Shown: piece by piece, positions 17,581-27,461 of the stretch
Layout: the number at the start of each line of letters is the position of its first letter
Numbering within the stretch: the first letter of the stretch is position 1
DNA from: DTU052 sp050951725
GTDB lineage: Bacteria; Bacillota; Syntrophomonadia; Syntrophomonadales; DTU052
DNA: 64,000 bases
Reading direction: 5' to 3'
Assembly: GCA_050951725.1 (NCBI GenBank)
Contig: JBMNJO010000001.1
Span: 682,001 to 746,000 of the forward strand
Made by a program: the position numbers and the translations under genes
Notes under the pieces: model-generated
The model's database searches: none
Seen by the model: only the letters and a program-made list of their open reading frames with translations
What the model was told of the DNA's origin: nothing

Positions 17581-18258
17581 TTAGTCCTGTTTTCCAGTCT
17601 GTTTGTCATACCATACTTTATGATGGTGCTCGGCCCATTCGGATTTGACGGTGCCTTTCACCATCCCCCAGAACGACTCGCCCGAACCGGGGTGGAATGA
17701 ACCCAGATAAGCATGCATGCAGACCATCATAGTTGCCAGGATCATAAATATATCATGAGTCGGGTAGGCCAACCGAACCAGCGTGGTTGGAAATATCGAC
17801 GGAAACCACATTATATAGCCGCTGATAGCCACCATTATGCAGGAACTAGTAGTTACAACCGAGTTCATTTTCTCCCCGCCGTTGAACTTGGTCTGTGGAG
17901 GTACATTTACATGGAACCCCAGGAACTCAAAGGGGAAGATCATGAGGAATTTGATGTCATTCCAACCGAAGTTAAAGACATCCTTCCACCAGTCCACGAA
18001 CCCGCGCCAGTTGGCTGCCAAACTGATTAAAGGAATAATGGTAAAGCCAACGGCCATAACGCGATGAGCCATGCCTGCTCCCCGGTAACCGCCAAAGATC
18101 GCGGCCAGGAAGTCCCACCGGGAATCCATAAACAGGACTAAACCGGTTAACAACAGGATTATGAAAGTCACCGTATGCCCCCAGTGAGCAAAGCGCGCCC
18201 AGAAACTAAACCGCTCTACCCGTTCCACATCAGGTTCATACTTAGTTATCAATTCCAT
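17581..18258 (-). CDS. fdnI: Formate dehydrogenase gamma subunit, cytochrome b
   Basis: Membrane anchor that exchanges electrons between the Fe-S subunit and menaquinone through two b haems. 225 residues from ATG 18258 (AAGGAGG 8 nt upstream). About four hydrophobic helices; histidines in FARFAHW-like ARFAHWGHTVTF, GMAHRVMAVG, and PTHDIFMILATMMVCMHAYL match the haem-ligand positions of FdnI-type proteins. Overlaps fdhB by 17 bp. Its haem demand fits with the haem cluster next door. Confidence 0.93.
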   Translation of the reverse strand: MELITKYEPDVERVERFSFWARFAHWGHTVTFIILLLTGLVLFMDSRWDFLAAIFGGYRGAGMAHRVMAVGFTIIPLISLAANWRGFVDWWKDVFNFGWNDIKFLMIFPFEFLGFHVNVPPQTKFNGGEKMNSVVTTSSCIMVAISGYIMWFPSIFPTTLVRLAYPTHDIFMILATMMVCMHAYLGSFHPGSGESFWGMVKGTVKSEWAEHHHKVWYDKQTGKQD

Positions 18259-19054
18259 GGGTTGCACCTCCTTCCTGCTGCTGTTCCCTCTTGGCCTTCA
18301 GGAACCGGGTGGTGAAGAAACTGGCCGCTGATCCGGCCAATGCCAGAGGAATCAGCAGACCAAACCATGGTTGGACAATATTCTGCCAAACCGTAGTAAT
18401 CGAAGAGACTTTCGGATCCGATGGTAAACCGTACTTCTCAGGTACATCGCCCAGTACGTACAGATTGTTCAGTCCTCCCAGCTCATGTTCACCATAGATG
18501 GTGGCATTGGGGAAACCATTAGCCCGCAGGTATTTCACCCTCTGCCGTGCTACGCCCAGAAGTTCCTCCCGGTCTCCGAACCGCAGGGCGCCACTGGGAC
18601 AGGTCTTGGCACAGGCTGGTATTTCGCCGGCTTCGACCCGTTCAGCACACATAGTACACTTAGTAACCGTGTCCGAGGGTTTATGGTATTTAGGAACCTC
18701 AAAAGGACATGCGTATACGCAATACTGGCATCCGACGCACTTCTGGAAGTCCTTCAGCACCGCACCCCAATCATTCTTATACAGTGCGTTCCGAGGACAT
18801 GCATCTACGCAGGCCGGGTATTCACAGTGCATGCATTGATGCTTGCAGAAATACCACTCGGGATTGTAAACACCATCGTATTCAAAGAACTTTACTATAG
18901 TATAAGTGTCGGCATTGGTATCCTTATGGGTCTGGTAATTGCCTTTAAACGGCTCAATCACAGCCGGCAGCTGATTCCAGTTCTTACAGGCCACCTGGCA
19001 ACCGCGGCAGGCTGTGCATTTGGTTGCATCATAAAGATTACACATTTTCGCCAT
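18242..19054 (-). CDS. fdnH: Formate dehydrogenase beta subunit, four [4Fe-4S] clusters
   Basis: 270 residues. Four cysteine groups: CTACRGCQVAC, CMHCEYPACVDAC, CVGCQYCVYAC, CTMCAERV...CAKTC. A C-terminal hydrophobic helix (PWFGLLIPLALAGSAASFF) anchors it. Electron wire between the catalytic subunit and cytochrome b. ATG 19054 has AAGGAGG upstream and follows the fdhA stop by 2 bp. Confidence 0.94.
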   Translation of the reverse strand: MAKMCNLYDATKCTACRGCQVACKNWNQLPAVIEPFKGNYQTHKDTNADTYTIVKFFEYDGVYNPEWYFCKHQCMHCEYPACVDACPRNALYKNDWGAVLKDFQKCVGCQYCVYACPFEVPKYHKPSDTVTKCTMCAERVEAGEIPACAKTCPSGALRFGDREELLGVARQRVKYLRANGFPNATIYGEHELGGLNNLYVLGDVPEKYGLPSDPKVSSITTVWQNIVQPWFGLLIPLALAGSAASFFTTRFLKAKREQQQEGGATHGIDN

Positions 19055-19056
19055 AA

Positions 19057-22000
19057 TTAAGCCCTCCTTACATCGCAAAGCCAGGCTTTGTATTCCGGTA
19101 TCATGGTGTTGGCATCACCAACATGCGGTGTCAGGCGGTTCGCAGGGTCCCCGACAGCATAGCCCTTGAATCCAAAGTGCCATACCATCCCTATCTGATG
19201 AACCTCTCTGCCGTTTACAACCATGGGCTTAATGCGTTTAGTAACACAGGCTACGGCTTCAATATCACCTCTGGTGGTGGATACGATAACCTTATGGCCG
19301 TTCTTTATGCCTTTGCTATGAGCCAGTTGCTCGCTCATCTCTACAAACATGTTAGGCATGAGTTCAGCCAGCCAAGGCAGGTGACGGGTCAATGCCCCAG
19401 TCTGCCAATGCTCAACCACACGATAGGTGGTTCCAATAATAGGATACTTATCCACCGTACCCTGTTTGTCAGGTTCCCAGACCTTTATGCAGGGGTTGTT
19501 CTGTTGACTGCTAAATACGTTTTCAAACGGACTCTCCCACGGCTCATAGTGTTCCGGGAACGGGCCGTCCTTCATATTGGTTGTCGTAGCAAACAGCCCC
19601 CCAACGCCATCCGGCTTCATGATGAATGGGTTGGTTCCACCAGGCGCGGACGGTGCTGTGGTCTTGCCGAAATCGCATACATCGTCGCCTACCCAGGCTG
19701 CTGCGTCAGGATCCCACCTGATAAGCACCCGGTCATCATCGCCCGGCCATGGGGAAACCCCATCCGGCTGTACTGAGCAGCGGTTATATACTACCCTCCG
19801 GTTAACCGGCCAGCTCCAGGCCCAATTGGAGTACAGGCCCAAACCGGTCTTGGAGTTGTCGATGTTATCGCGCCATTTCGGTTTGTAATCCAACTCCCCA
19901 TTGGGTTTCGTGGTCATGCACCCGCAGTAAACCCAGCATCCAGAGGTGGTGCTGCCATCATCCTTAAGGTTGGCAAAACCCTCAACCGGTTTGCCATCAG
20001 CTACGTAGTACCCGTTCAATTCGAGTCCTACCAGCTCGATCTCCGGCTCTTCACCGTGACCATAACCCCAGGTCAGGTTGTTGATGGGCTCGTTTTGAGG
20101 CAGAGTACTTCCTTCGTATAGTTTCTTTACCCGCTTGGCAATCTGATCTATGATCCACAGATCAGCCTTGGACTCTCCCACCGGCTCGGCACCTTTCCAG
20201 CGGTACTGCATCCATCTACCGGTATTGGAGGCGGTTCCTTCTTTCTCATAAACTCCCGCTGCCGGGAGGAAGAACACCTCGGTATCAATCTCAGTAGGTT
20301 TAGGTTGAGCTACCGCCGCATTCTTAACCGGTCTTTCCCAGGCCTTGTAGGACCAGAACTCGGCTGACTCGTTAACCCACAGGTCTACACTGACCAGCCA
20401 CTTGAGATTGCACATGGCGGCCTGTTCCTTATTGGCGTTGGGACCGCCTACCACCGGGTTGCTTCCCATTATGAACATGCCTTCTATCTCTTTGTTATAC
20501 ATGGCTTCAAAGAGGGCAATGTGTGAGTAGTTCTTTTTGGAGTCGCGCTTGGGCATATAATGGTATCCGAATTGGTTTTCCCTGGTAGCGGCATCACCCC
20601 ACCAGGCTTTGAGGAGACTTACCATCCATTTAGGAGTATTTACCTTGAATCCTGACTTCGGGGTTTCTGTGGCCAGGAAAGCATCCAGGTCTTTGTGCGC
20701 CACCGTGTTCATCGGGCAATTGATATACCCGGGGATGATATGGAACAGGAGAGCCATATCAGTTGCACCCTGAACGTTGTTTTCACCGCGCAGGGCATTA
20801 ACTCCGCCGCCGGGTCTTCCGATGTTGCCCAGGAGGAGCTGCAGCATGGCATATGACCGGACATTCTGGCTTCCAACTGTATGCTGGGTGGTGCCCATGG
20901 CATACAGTATAGTTCCGACCTTGTTTGGCTGCCTTGTGGCACAGTAGGTCTCCAGGACTTCCATATACTTGTCCCGGGGACACCCGGTTACCCGGCATAC
21001 TGTATCGATGTCATACCGCTCATAGTGCTTCTTCATAAGCTGAAGGACCGAACGGGGATGCTGCAGGGTCATGTCCCTGATCGGGTTGCCCTCCGCATCT
21101 TTCTGGTAATCCCAAGAGCTCGAATCGTACGAACGATTGGCGGCATCATAACCAGAAAACAGGCCATCCTGGAACTCGAAACCGTCAGCTATCAGGAATG
21201 AGGCATTAGTATAATACGCTACATAATCCTTGTGGTAATACTCGTTATCAAGAATGTACTTTATCATCCCACCGATAAAGGCAATATCTGTACCAGAACG
21301 CAAGGGGGCATAAACATCAGATACCGCTGAAGTCCTGGTGTACCGGGGGTCAACATGGATTATCTTTGCTCCCCGTTCCTCTTTGGCCTTCATCAGCCAT
21401 TTCATGGTTATGGGATGATTCTCCGCGGCATTGCTGCCAATTATCAATGCGCAATCGGTATTCTTCAAGTCAACTATATGGTTGGTCATAACACCCCGGC
21501 CAAATGAAGGTGACAATCCTGCCACCGTAGCGGAGTGTCAAATACGGGCCTGGGTCTCGAGATATACAACTCCGAGGGCGCGCATCAGCTTGCTGTGCAA
21601 GTACGCTTCCTCGTTATCCAGGCCGGAACCTCCTATTGATGCAATTTTTTCGGTACGGTTTACTATTATCTCGCTGCCGTCCGATATCTTCTCTTTGTGA
21701 ATGAAATCTTTGTCCCTTGATTCCTTGACCCGTTCGGCTATTCTATCAAGCATCCAATCCCAGTCTTTTTCTTCCCACTTCTCACTTCCGGGGGCTCGAT
21801 AGAGTGGTTTCTGTGCTCGTTTCGGGTTAATAATCTGTTCACCGGTTTTCTCATCATAAATCTCTCTAAGGTTGAACATTGCTGCACCCTTCGCGCACGC
21901 GGCACCACGGTTAATCGGGTTGTCCGGATCTCCTTCCACACTAAGGAGCTTCACGAACTTTCCCGCAGCGTCTTTTTCTGCGTAAACCAGGAGACCACAT

Positions 22001-22167
22001 CCCGAGGCACAATACGGGCAGACCGTAGGTGTAGGAGTCACACTTGTAATGCGACACTCTCTGACCTCGGCTGCCGTTGCCCCAAGGTTGAACCCCAGGT
22101 CCATGACGGCAAAGGTGGCAGCACTTGCTCCGGTGATTTTTAGGAACTGTCTTCGCGTAACCTTCAC
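19057..22167 (-). CDS. fdnG: Selenocysteine-containing formate dehydrogenase catalytic subunit, Tat-exported
   Basis: 1,036 residues when the in-frame TGA at 21538-21540 is read as selenocysteine (residue 210); read naively it splits in two. The flanking sequence LETQARI-U-HSATVAGLSPSFGRG matches the Sec site of FdnG-type enzymes, and a SECIS-like hairpin follows. Start set at GTG 22167 (AGGAG 10 nt upstream), giving the twin-arginine signal VKVTRRQFLK then ASAATFAVMDLG. N-terminal [4Fe-4S] cysteines at ~50, 53, 57, 91; molybdopterin domains follow (GSNAAENHPI, VDPRYTRTSAVSD, MGTTQHTVGSQNVR). Binds Mo/W-bis-MGD and interconverts formate and CO2 outside the membrane. Length fits E. coli FdnG. 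Confidence 0.95.
21509..21526 (-). promoter_or_regulatory. Bacterial SECIS hairpin in fdnG
   Basis: Eleven nt after the UGA, the mRNA GGUGGC-AGGAUU-GUCACC can fold with the loop AGGAUU, close in position and loop sequence to the E. coli fdhF element (loop AGGUCU). It would recruit SelB for Sec insertion. The stem has one internal mismatch. Confidence 0.8.
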
Positions 22168-22471
22168 ACCGAACCGTCTCCTTTCTTCAATTTTAAATTG
22201 CGTTTGTTGAGGTTTAGGGTAATGGGAATGGTATATCTTATTTACTATTCTAGGCAAGCGCTCTGTATCCTCTATTGAATAAGAATGAAATCTGATTATA
22301 ACGAAATATTATAATAAATATGCGCACTGTCGCTGGCTGGGTTCAGACTGGCAGGTTTTGGGGGTGAATCTGCAATAAATTGCCGTGTTTACACATGAAG
22401 GGTGTCCAGCAATCTGTTAACAATTGTCATTTTCTTGTGGGATGTTTTGCTGAACATTATGTCATTAACTG
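22168..22471. promoter_or_regulatory. Intergenic region between tatC and fdnG
   Basis: 304 bp without a gene. On the minus strand an AT-rich stretch around 22300-22320 contains two TATAAT-like hexamers suitable for a -10 of the fdh operon, but no good -35 pairs with them. A small palindrome GCAAT-AA-ATTGC at 22372-22383 is a possible operator. No clear terminator for tatC. Confidence 0.35.
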
Positions 22472-23230
22472 TTAGCTATCTTCTTCTGATTCATCGTCCT
22501 GCTGCTTGGGACGTGAGAGTTTGCTCACCCAAATACTTGTTTCGTAAAGGAGATAAACCGGAATCCCCATGAGGCATTGTGATATGGGATCGGGACCGGG
22601 AGTCAACACTGCCGCCATAATAAATATTCCCAGGAGGGCGTACTTCCGCTTGGCAGAGAGCCATTCCGGCGATACAATTCCCATACGGGTAAGGAAATAA
22701 ACAATTACCGGCAGTTCAAACACCAGGCCAAACGGAATGGTGAATGCGAGGACGAAGGAAACATATTTGTCAACGGTCAGCATAGGCTCCAGATCACCTG
22801 CGATCATAATCAGGAACCCTATTACCAGTTTGAGGATAACAAAGTAGGCGAAAAGTGCCCCTCCTACAAAGAGGAGGATCATAACCGGGAACAGGATCAG
22901 AAAGTACTTCCTTTCCTTGGGAAAGAGAGCTGGAGCGATAAATCTGTAGATCTGCCAGACAATGACGGGGAAGGCCAAGACCAGGCCTCCATAAAAGGCC
23001 AGTTTCAGTTTGATATAAAAACCTTCAGTAACACCAATGAAAACCAGGTCGAGCCCCAGCGACTTTAAGGGCTGTTGTATTATAGCCAGGATTTGATCGC
23101 TGAAATAGAAGGCTGCGATAGCCGCGATTACGATCGCCACCACCGAGATCAACAAAGACTTTCTGAGGTCTTCGAGGTGTTCAAGGATAGTCTGTTTTTC
23201 TTCAACCGTCAGGTTCTTAAAATTAAACAT
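22472..23230 (-). CDS. tatC: Sec-independent translocase TatC
   Basis: 252 residues, six hydrophobic helices. Conserved N-terminal HLEDLRKSLLIS and GVTEGFYIKLKLAFYGGLVLAFPVIVWQIYRFIAPAL with the invariant region up to FPKERKYF; later helices FGLVFELPVIVYFLTRMGIV and PDPISQCLMGIPVYLLYE. Receptor for twin-arginine signals. Encoded 305 bp upstream of its probable substrate gene fdnG on the same strand. Confidence 0.95.
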   Translation of the reverse strand: MFNFKNLTVEEKQTILEHLEDLRKSLLISVVAIVIAAIAAFYFSDQILAIIQQPLKSLGLDLVFIGVTEGFYIKLKLAFYGGLVLAFPVIVWQIYRFIAPALFPKERKYFLILFPVMILLFVGGALFAYFVILKLVIGFLIMIAGDLEPMLTVDKYVSFVLAFTIPFGLVFELPVIVYFLTRMGIVSPEWLSAKRKYALLGIFIMAAVLTPGPDPISQCLMGIPVYLLYETSIWVSKLSRPKQQDDESEEDS

Positions 23231-23278
23231 CGAATCCTGCCTCCTTGAAGGTCCGCAATAAACAAATAGTTTTGGCTA

Positions 23279-24247
23279 TCAATACTCGCGTTCACAAATG
23301 AAATCAGCAATCAGACCAAGCGCAGTCCGGGACTGGCTTTCCGGGATCAGACCCAACATTCTGTGAGCCTTATTAATATACCTGGCAGCTATGTGCTGTG
23401 AATACTCAATGCCACCGCTTTTGACCACTATTTCCAGGGCCTTTTCGGCATTTCGGCTAACACTGACCGGTGAACCCAAGATACTCCGCAGTTCCGATGC
23501 CTCCTGGCTGTGTCTTAAGGCATACAGCGCGGGCAGGGTTATGATTCCCTGCCTGATATCGCTTCCGGTGGGCTTGCCCAGGATGCTTTCCTCGGCAGTA
23601 AAATCAAGGATGTCATCGGTTATTTGAAATGACATGCCCAGGTTATACCCGAAACGACGCAGTGCATTCTCCATTGGAGCAGGAGCATCGGTTAATAATG
23701 CACCGACCTGACAGGCGAGGGACATGAGCAGGGCGGTCTTTCGTTCGATACGCCTCAGGTAGTCAATAACTCCCTGTTCCACATCATAACAGGTCTGCAA
23801 TTGAACGATCTCACCTTCACAGACCTTAACACTGGCTCCAGATACGATAGTCACCAGATCCGCCCGGTTATACATGCCGATTATATGCAGGGCTTTGGCC
23901 AGCATATAGTCTCCGGAATAAATGGATATCCGGTTACCAAAGCGGGCCTTGACTGTTTCCCGTCCGCGCCTGGACAAGGAGTTGTCAATCACATCATCGT
24001 GAACCAGGGTAGCCATGTGAACCAGTTCCATAGCCACTGCCATGGGAATCAGGTGATCGATTTCGTTGGTAAAACAGCGGCCGGCCAGAAGAACGAAGGC
24101 CGGTCTCAATCGTTTGCCGCCAGCATGTATCAGGTGTCCGGAAGCCTCTTTCAGCAACGGTTGTTGGGTGTCGATGGCCTTTATCAGCTCTTCTTCCGTT
24201 CTCTGTAATTCACTTTTTATAGGCCTGAAAAATTCCTGAGATTGCAT
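23279..24247 (-). CDS. hepT: Polyprenyl diphosphate synthase, catalytic subunit (HepT-like)
   Basis: 322 residues from ATG 24247 (AGAGG 8 nt upstream). Makes the long isoprenoid tail of menaquinone. Both aspartate-rich motifs intact: LVHDDVIDNS (first DDxxD) and FQITDDILDF (second DDxxD), plus GGKRLRPAFVLLAG. Its likely partner is the degenerate synthase-like gene at 27462-28205, as in two-component heptaprenyl synthases. Lies with ubiX, ubiA and ubiD. Confidence 0.9.
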   Translation of the reverse strand: MQSQEFFRPIKSELQRTEEELIKAIDTQQPLLKEASGHLIHAGGKRLRPAFVLLAGRCFTNEIDHLIPMAVAMELVHMATLVHDDVIDNSLSRRGRETVKARFGNRISIYSGDYMLAKALHIIGMYNRADLVTIVSGASVKVCEGEIVQLQTCYDVEQGVIDYLRRIERKTALLMSLACQVGALLTDAPAPMENALRRFGYNLGMSFQITDDILDFTAEESILGKPTGSDIRQGIITLPALYALRHSQEASELRSILGSPVSVSRNAEKALEIVVKSGGIEYSQHIAARYINKAHRMLGLIPESQSRTALGLIADFICEREY

Positions 24248-24380
24248 CAAGATAACCTCTATTTCAATTTTCCAAATCTAATTATATAGGTTACGTACCA
24301 GCCTCACAATGAAATGCTGTGGATCGGCCGAAAAACGTTGCAGGTGGAATGTGTTTTATGCAATGCAGTGATACACAATC

Positions 24381-24968
24381 TCAATCAGAATCCTGGGAAT
24401 ACCGGCGGAAGGCATCGTTGGGAATCCCCAAGCTGTCCAGTATCTTACCGATCATAAAAGACACCAGGTCACTTATTTCCCTGCGATCAGAGTAAAAAGC
24501 GGGCATAGCTGGCACCATTCTGGCTCCGGCCTCCACAGCCGCCAGCATGTTGCGCAGGTGGATCAAGTTAAGAGGGGTCTCACGTGGAACCAGGACCAAA
24601 CGCCGTCCCTCTTTCAAACATACATCAGCTGACCTCTCGATAAGATTGTTGGAGGTACCGTGGGCTATTCCCGCCATAGTTGACATGGTGCATGGGACGA
24701 CCACCATGCCATCATGGAGATGGGAACCACTGGCAATGGGTGCGCCGATATTGTTATTAGCGAAGCAGGTCAAATGTCCGGGCTTCAAGTATTTCTCAAT
24801 ATCCCGGCAATCACGCAGATCCCAGTCCAGTTCCTGTTTGAGCACCAGCCTGGCTGGTTCGCTCAGGACCAAATAAACCTGGTGGCCGTGGATCAGCAGC
24901 CAGTTTACCAACTCTGTTCCATATATAACCCCGCTGGCACCTGTAATGGCTACAACAATCCTGGCCAT
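24381..24968 (-). CDS. ubiX: UbiX-family flavin prenyltransferase
   Basis: 195 residues. N-terminal FMN motif AITGASGVIYGTELVNWLL, then PCTMSTMAGIAHGTSNNLIERSADVCLKE and LVPRETPLNLIHLRNML. Makes prenylated FMN for the UbiD decarboxylase encoded two genes upstream. ATG with AGGAGG upstream. Confidence 0.95.
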   Translation of the reverse strand: MARIVVAITGASGVIYGTELVNWLLIHGHQVYLVLSEPARLVLKQELDWDLRDCRDIEKYLKPGHLTCFANNNIGAPIASGSHLHDGMVVVPCTMSTMAGIAHGTSNNLIERSADVCLKEGRRLVLVPRETPLNLIHLRNMLAAVEAGARMVPAMPAFYSDRREISDLVSFMIGKILDSLGIPNDAFRRYSQDSD

Positions 24969-25064
24969 GTGTTTTCCTCCTGTTTCTGATTAGTATTCTA
25001 AAATTGTTTAAGGTCTACGCAATTGAATGATCTGCTAACCTGCCAGTTTCTGCTTTCGTAGAGA

Positions 25065-25922
25065 CTAGAAAAGAAATATATCCAACAGGGCCATGATGAA
25101 TACGGTGGAGCTTACATAGCGGTTTATTTTGAAAGCCGCAAAGTTAACCAGTTCCAGGTTATCAGGGGAAACCAGTGAGTGCTCATATATCAGGATCCCG
25201 GCGGCAAAGGCCACTCCTACATAGTACATCCACCCCAGTCCCAGGACCAGACCGGTGCCCGCAAAACAGATCAGGGTCAGGACATGGAAACAGCGGGCAA
25301 AGGTGAGTGCACCCCGGGCGCCGAAACGACCTGGAATGGAGTACAGACCTTCCTTACGGTCGAATTCTATGTCCTGACAGGCATACATGGTGTCAAATCC
25401 GGCTATCCAAAAAGCGACCGCCAGGGTCAACAGAACCGGTTCCCAGGCCCATTGACCAGTAACAGCCAACCAGCCGCCGGTAGGTCCGATACCAATGGCC
25501 AGTCCCAGGCACAGGTGGCACCACCAGGTGAACCGTTTGGTGTATGAATAACCCCACAGGGCGATAATTGCAAGGGGGGCCAGTTTCAGGCACAGAGGGT
25601 TAAGCTGCCAGGCTGCTATACCCAATAAAATCAGGGACACTATGGCAACCCCCCAGGCCAACCCCAGGGAAAACTCCCCGCTGGCCAACGACCAGTGGGC
25701 TGTACGAGGGTTTTTGCGGTCAATATGAACATCTATGGCCCGGTTCATGCACAAGGCAGCGGTCCTGGCCCCGACCATGGCCACGGTAATCCAGAAAAGC
25801 TTGGACCAACCGGGGAATCCGGGCAGGGCAAAAAAGGCTCCCAAATAGGCAAATGGAAGCCCAAAAATAGTGTGCTGAAAATCAATGAGGTTCAGAAACC
25901 GGGTAAATCTAGTCCAGCCCAT
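25065..25922 (-). CDS. UbiA-family prenyltransferase (MqnP-like)
   Basis: 285 residues, multiple membrane helices. Both Mg-diphosphate motifs seen: NRAIDVHIDRKNPRT and DIEFDRKEGLYSIP. Transfers a polyprenyl chain to an aromatic acid. With UbiX/UbiD-family neighbours and no ubiquinone genes, the likely role is tail attachment in the futalosine-type menaquinone route (MqnP), before decarboxylation. Overlaps ubiD by 14 bp. Confidence 0.87.
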   Translation of the reverse strand: MGWTRFTRFLNLIDFQHTIFGLPFAYLGAFFALPGFPGWSKLFWITVAMVGARTAALCMNRAIDVHIDRKNPRTAHWSLASGEFSLGLAWGVAIVSLILLGIAAWQLNPLCLKLAPLAIIALWGYSYTKRFTWWCHLCLGLAIGIGPTGGWLAVTGQWAWEPVLLTLAVAFWIAGFDTMYACQDIEFDRKEGLYSIPGRFGARGALTFARCFHVLTLICFAGTGLVLGLGWMYYVGVAFAAGILIYEHSLVSPDNLELVNFAAFKINRYVSSTVFIMALLDIFLF

Positions 25923-27357
25923 AGTCTTTCCACTTCTTCGTAACCATTTCCTTGATCCCCGGGTCCATGACTATATCATTGGGCCACTCCCGGGTGTGTC
26001 CTTCGGATAACCATTTCCGGGTAGCGTCGATTCCCATTTTTGCCCCGATAAGAGGCAGTGGGGCTGAATGGTCCAGGACATCAAGGGGTCCTTCCACTAT
26101 CAGCAGATCCCGTTTCGGGTCAACATTATTGAATACCTTCCACATTACTCCGGAAACATCCTGGACATCGACGTCTCCATCAACCACGACGATAAACTTG
26201 GCAAACATCATCTGACCCATACCCCACAAGGCATTCATCACCTTCCGGGCGTGGCCGGGGAATTCCTTTCTGATCGCTACCAGGACACAGTTGTGAAATA
26301 CCCCTTCCATAGGGAGGTTTATATCTACCACTTCCGGCAATATGAATTTTACCACCGGCAGAAAGACCCTTTCCGTCACCTTGGCCATGTAGCAGTCCTC
26401 CATGGGAGGCCGGCCGACGATAGTGGTCGGGTAAATCGGGTCACGGCGGTGGGTTATGCAGGTAAGGTGAAAAACAGGGTACTCGCTGGTCAGCGAGTAG
26501 TAACCGGTATGATCCCCAAATGGTCCTTCCAGACGGGTCTCGCCGGGGTTTACATACCCTTCCAGGACAATCTCGGCGTTAGCGGGAACCTCCAGGTCAA
26601 CCGTCTTGCACTTGACCAGTTCGACCGGCTGTTTGCGCAAGAACCCCGCTAAGATGAGTTCATCAATATCTTTGGGTAATGGAGCAGTGGCGCTGTAAAT
26701 CACGGCAGGATCACACCCCAGGGCCACGGCCACCGGGGTAGGGAGACCTTTTTCCGAGTACTTCTGATAATTTAGGGCACCATCATGATGGACATGCCAG
26801 TGCATACCCGTGGTCTGGCTGTCGTAGACCTGAAGGCGGTACATCCCCATATTGCGTTTGCCGGTTTCGGGATCCTTGGTGATTACGAGTGGCAGAGTGA
26901 TATACTTGCCACCGTCCTCGGGCCAGCATTTAATAATAGGCAGGATATCCAGTGACGGATTTTCCTTAATGACTACCTCCTGGCAGATGCCGTTCTTGAC
27001 CAGTTTGGGGCCGTATGATGCGAGCTGGGCCAGGCGCGGCAGCACCTTCATTTTATCCAATAACGAAGACGGCACATCCGCCAGCTTAAAAAGATCCGCA
27101 ATCTCCTGGGCTATATCATCGAGTGAGTTGGTTTCAAGGGCCATTGCCATACGCTCATGACTGCCCATCGAGTTAATCAGTACCGGTATCCGGGAGCCTT
27201 TAACCTTCTCAAAAAGTAAAGCAGGGCCATAGGCCTTGCTAACACGATCTGTTACTTCCGTTATCTCCAGTTCCGGGTCAACCTCAACTGAAATCCGTTT
27301 TAGTTCACCGCGTTTCTCCAAGAGGTTGACAAATTCGCGTAAGTCACGATAAGCCAC
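25909..27357 (-). CDS. ubiD: UbiD-family prenyl-FMN-dependent decarboxylase
   Basis: 482 residues, GTG start with GGAGG. Family motifs: YRDLREFVNLLEKRGELKRI, ILPIIKCWPEDGGKYITLPL, HWHVHHDGALNY, EGPFGDHTGYY, GRPPMEDCYMAK. Removes the aromatic carboxylate during quinone assembly using the cofactor made by UbiX. The linkage to UbiA and prenyl synthases points to menaquinone (MqnM-like role) rather than aromatic catabolism. Confidence 0.9.
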   Translation of the reverse strand: MAYRDLREFVNLLEKRGELKRISVEVDPELEITEVTDRVSKAYGPALLFEKVKGSRIPVLINSMGSHERMAMALETNSLDDIAQEIADLFKLADVPSSLLDKMKVLPRLAQLASYGPKLVKNGICQEVVIKENPSLDILPIIKCWPEDGGKYITLPLVITKDPETGKRNMGMYRLQVYDSQTTGMHWHVHHDGALNYQKYSEKGLPTPVAVALGCDPAVIYSATAPLPKDIDELILAGFLRKQPVELVKCKTVDLEVPANAEIVLEGYVNPGETRLEGPFGDHTGYYSLTSEYPVFHLTCITHRRDPIYPTTIVGRPPMEDCYMAKVTERVFLPVVKFILPEVVDINLPMEGVFHNCVLVAIRKEFPGHARKVMNALWGMGQMMFAKFIVVVDGDVDVQDVSGVMWKVFNNVDPKRDLLIVEGPLDVLDHSAPLPLIGAKMGIDATRKWLSEGHTREWPNDIVMDPGIKEMVTKKWKDYGLD

Positions 27358-27461
27358 GAATTTCCCTCCAATACATTTCTCGTACAGAATTTACCGGGGT
27401 CTCCGGGTCCACTTTGCACAAAAGAGGACTACAACTCCCCGCTTGACTGCATTAAGTTGAT

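Noticed and set aside
21538..22257. Separate truncated protein and frameshifted formate dehydrogenase
   Set aside because: The stop is a UGA at the conserved Sec position with a SECIS-like stem; reading through restores a full-length enzyme.
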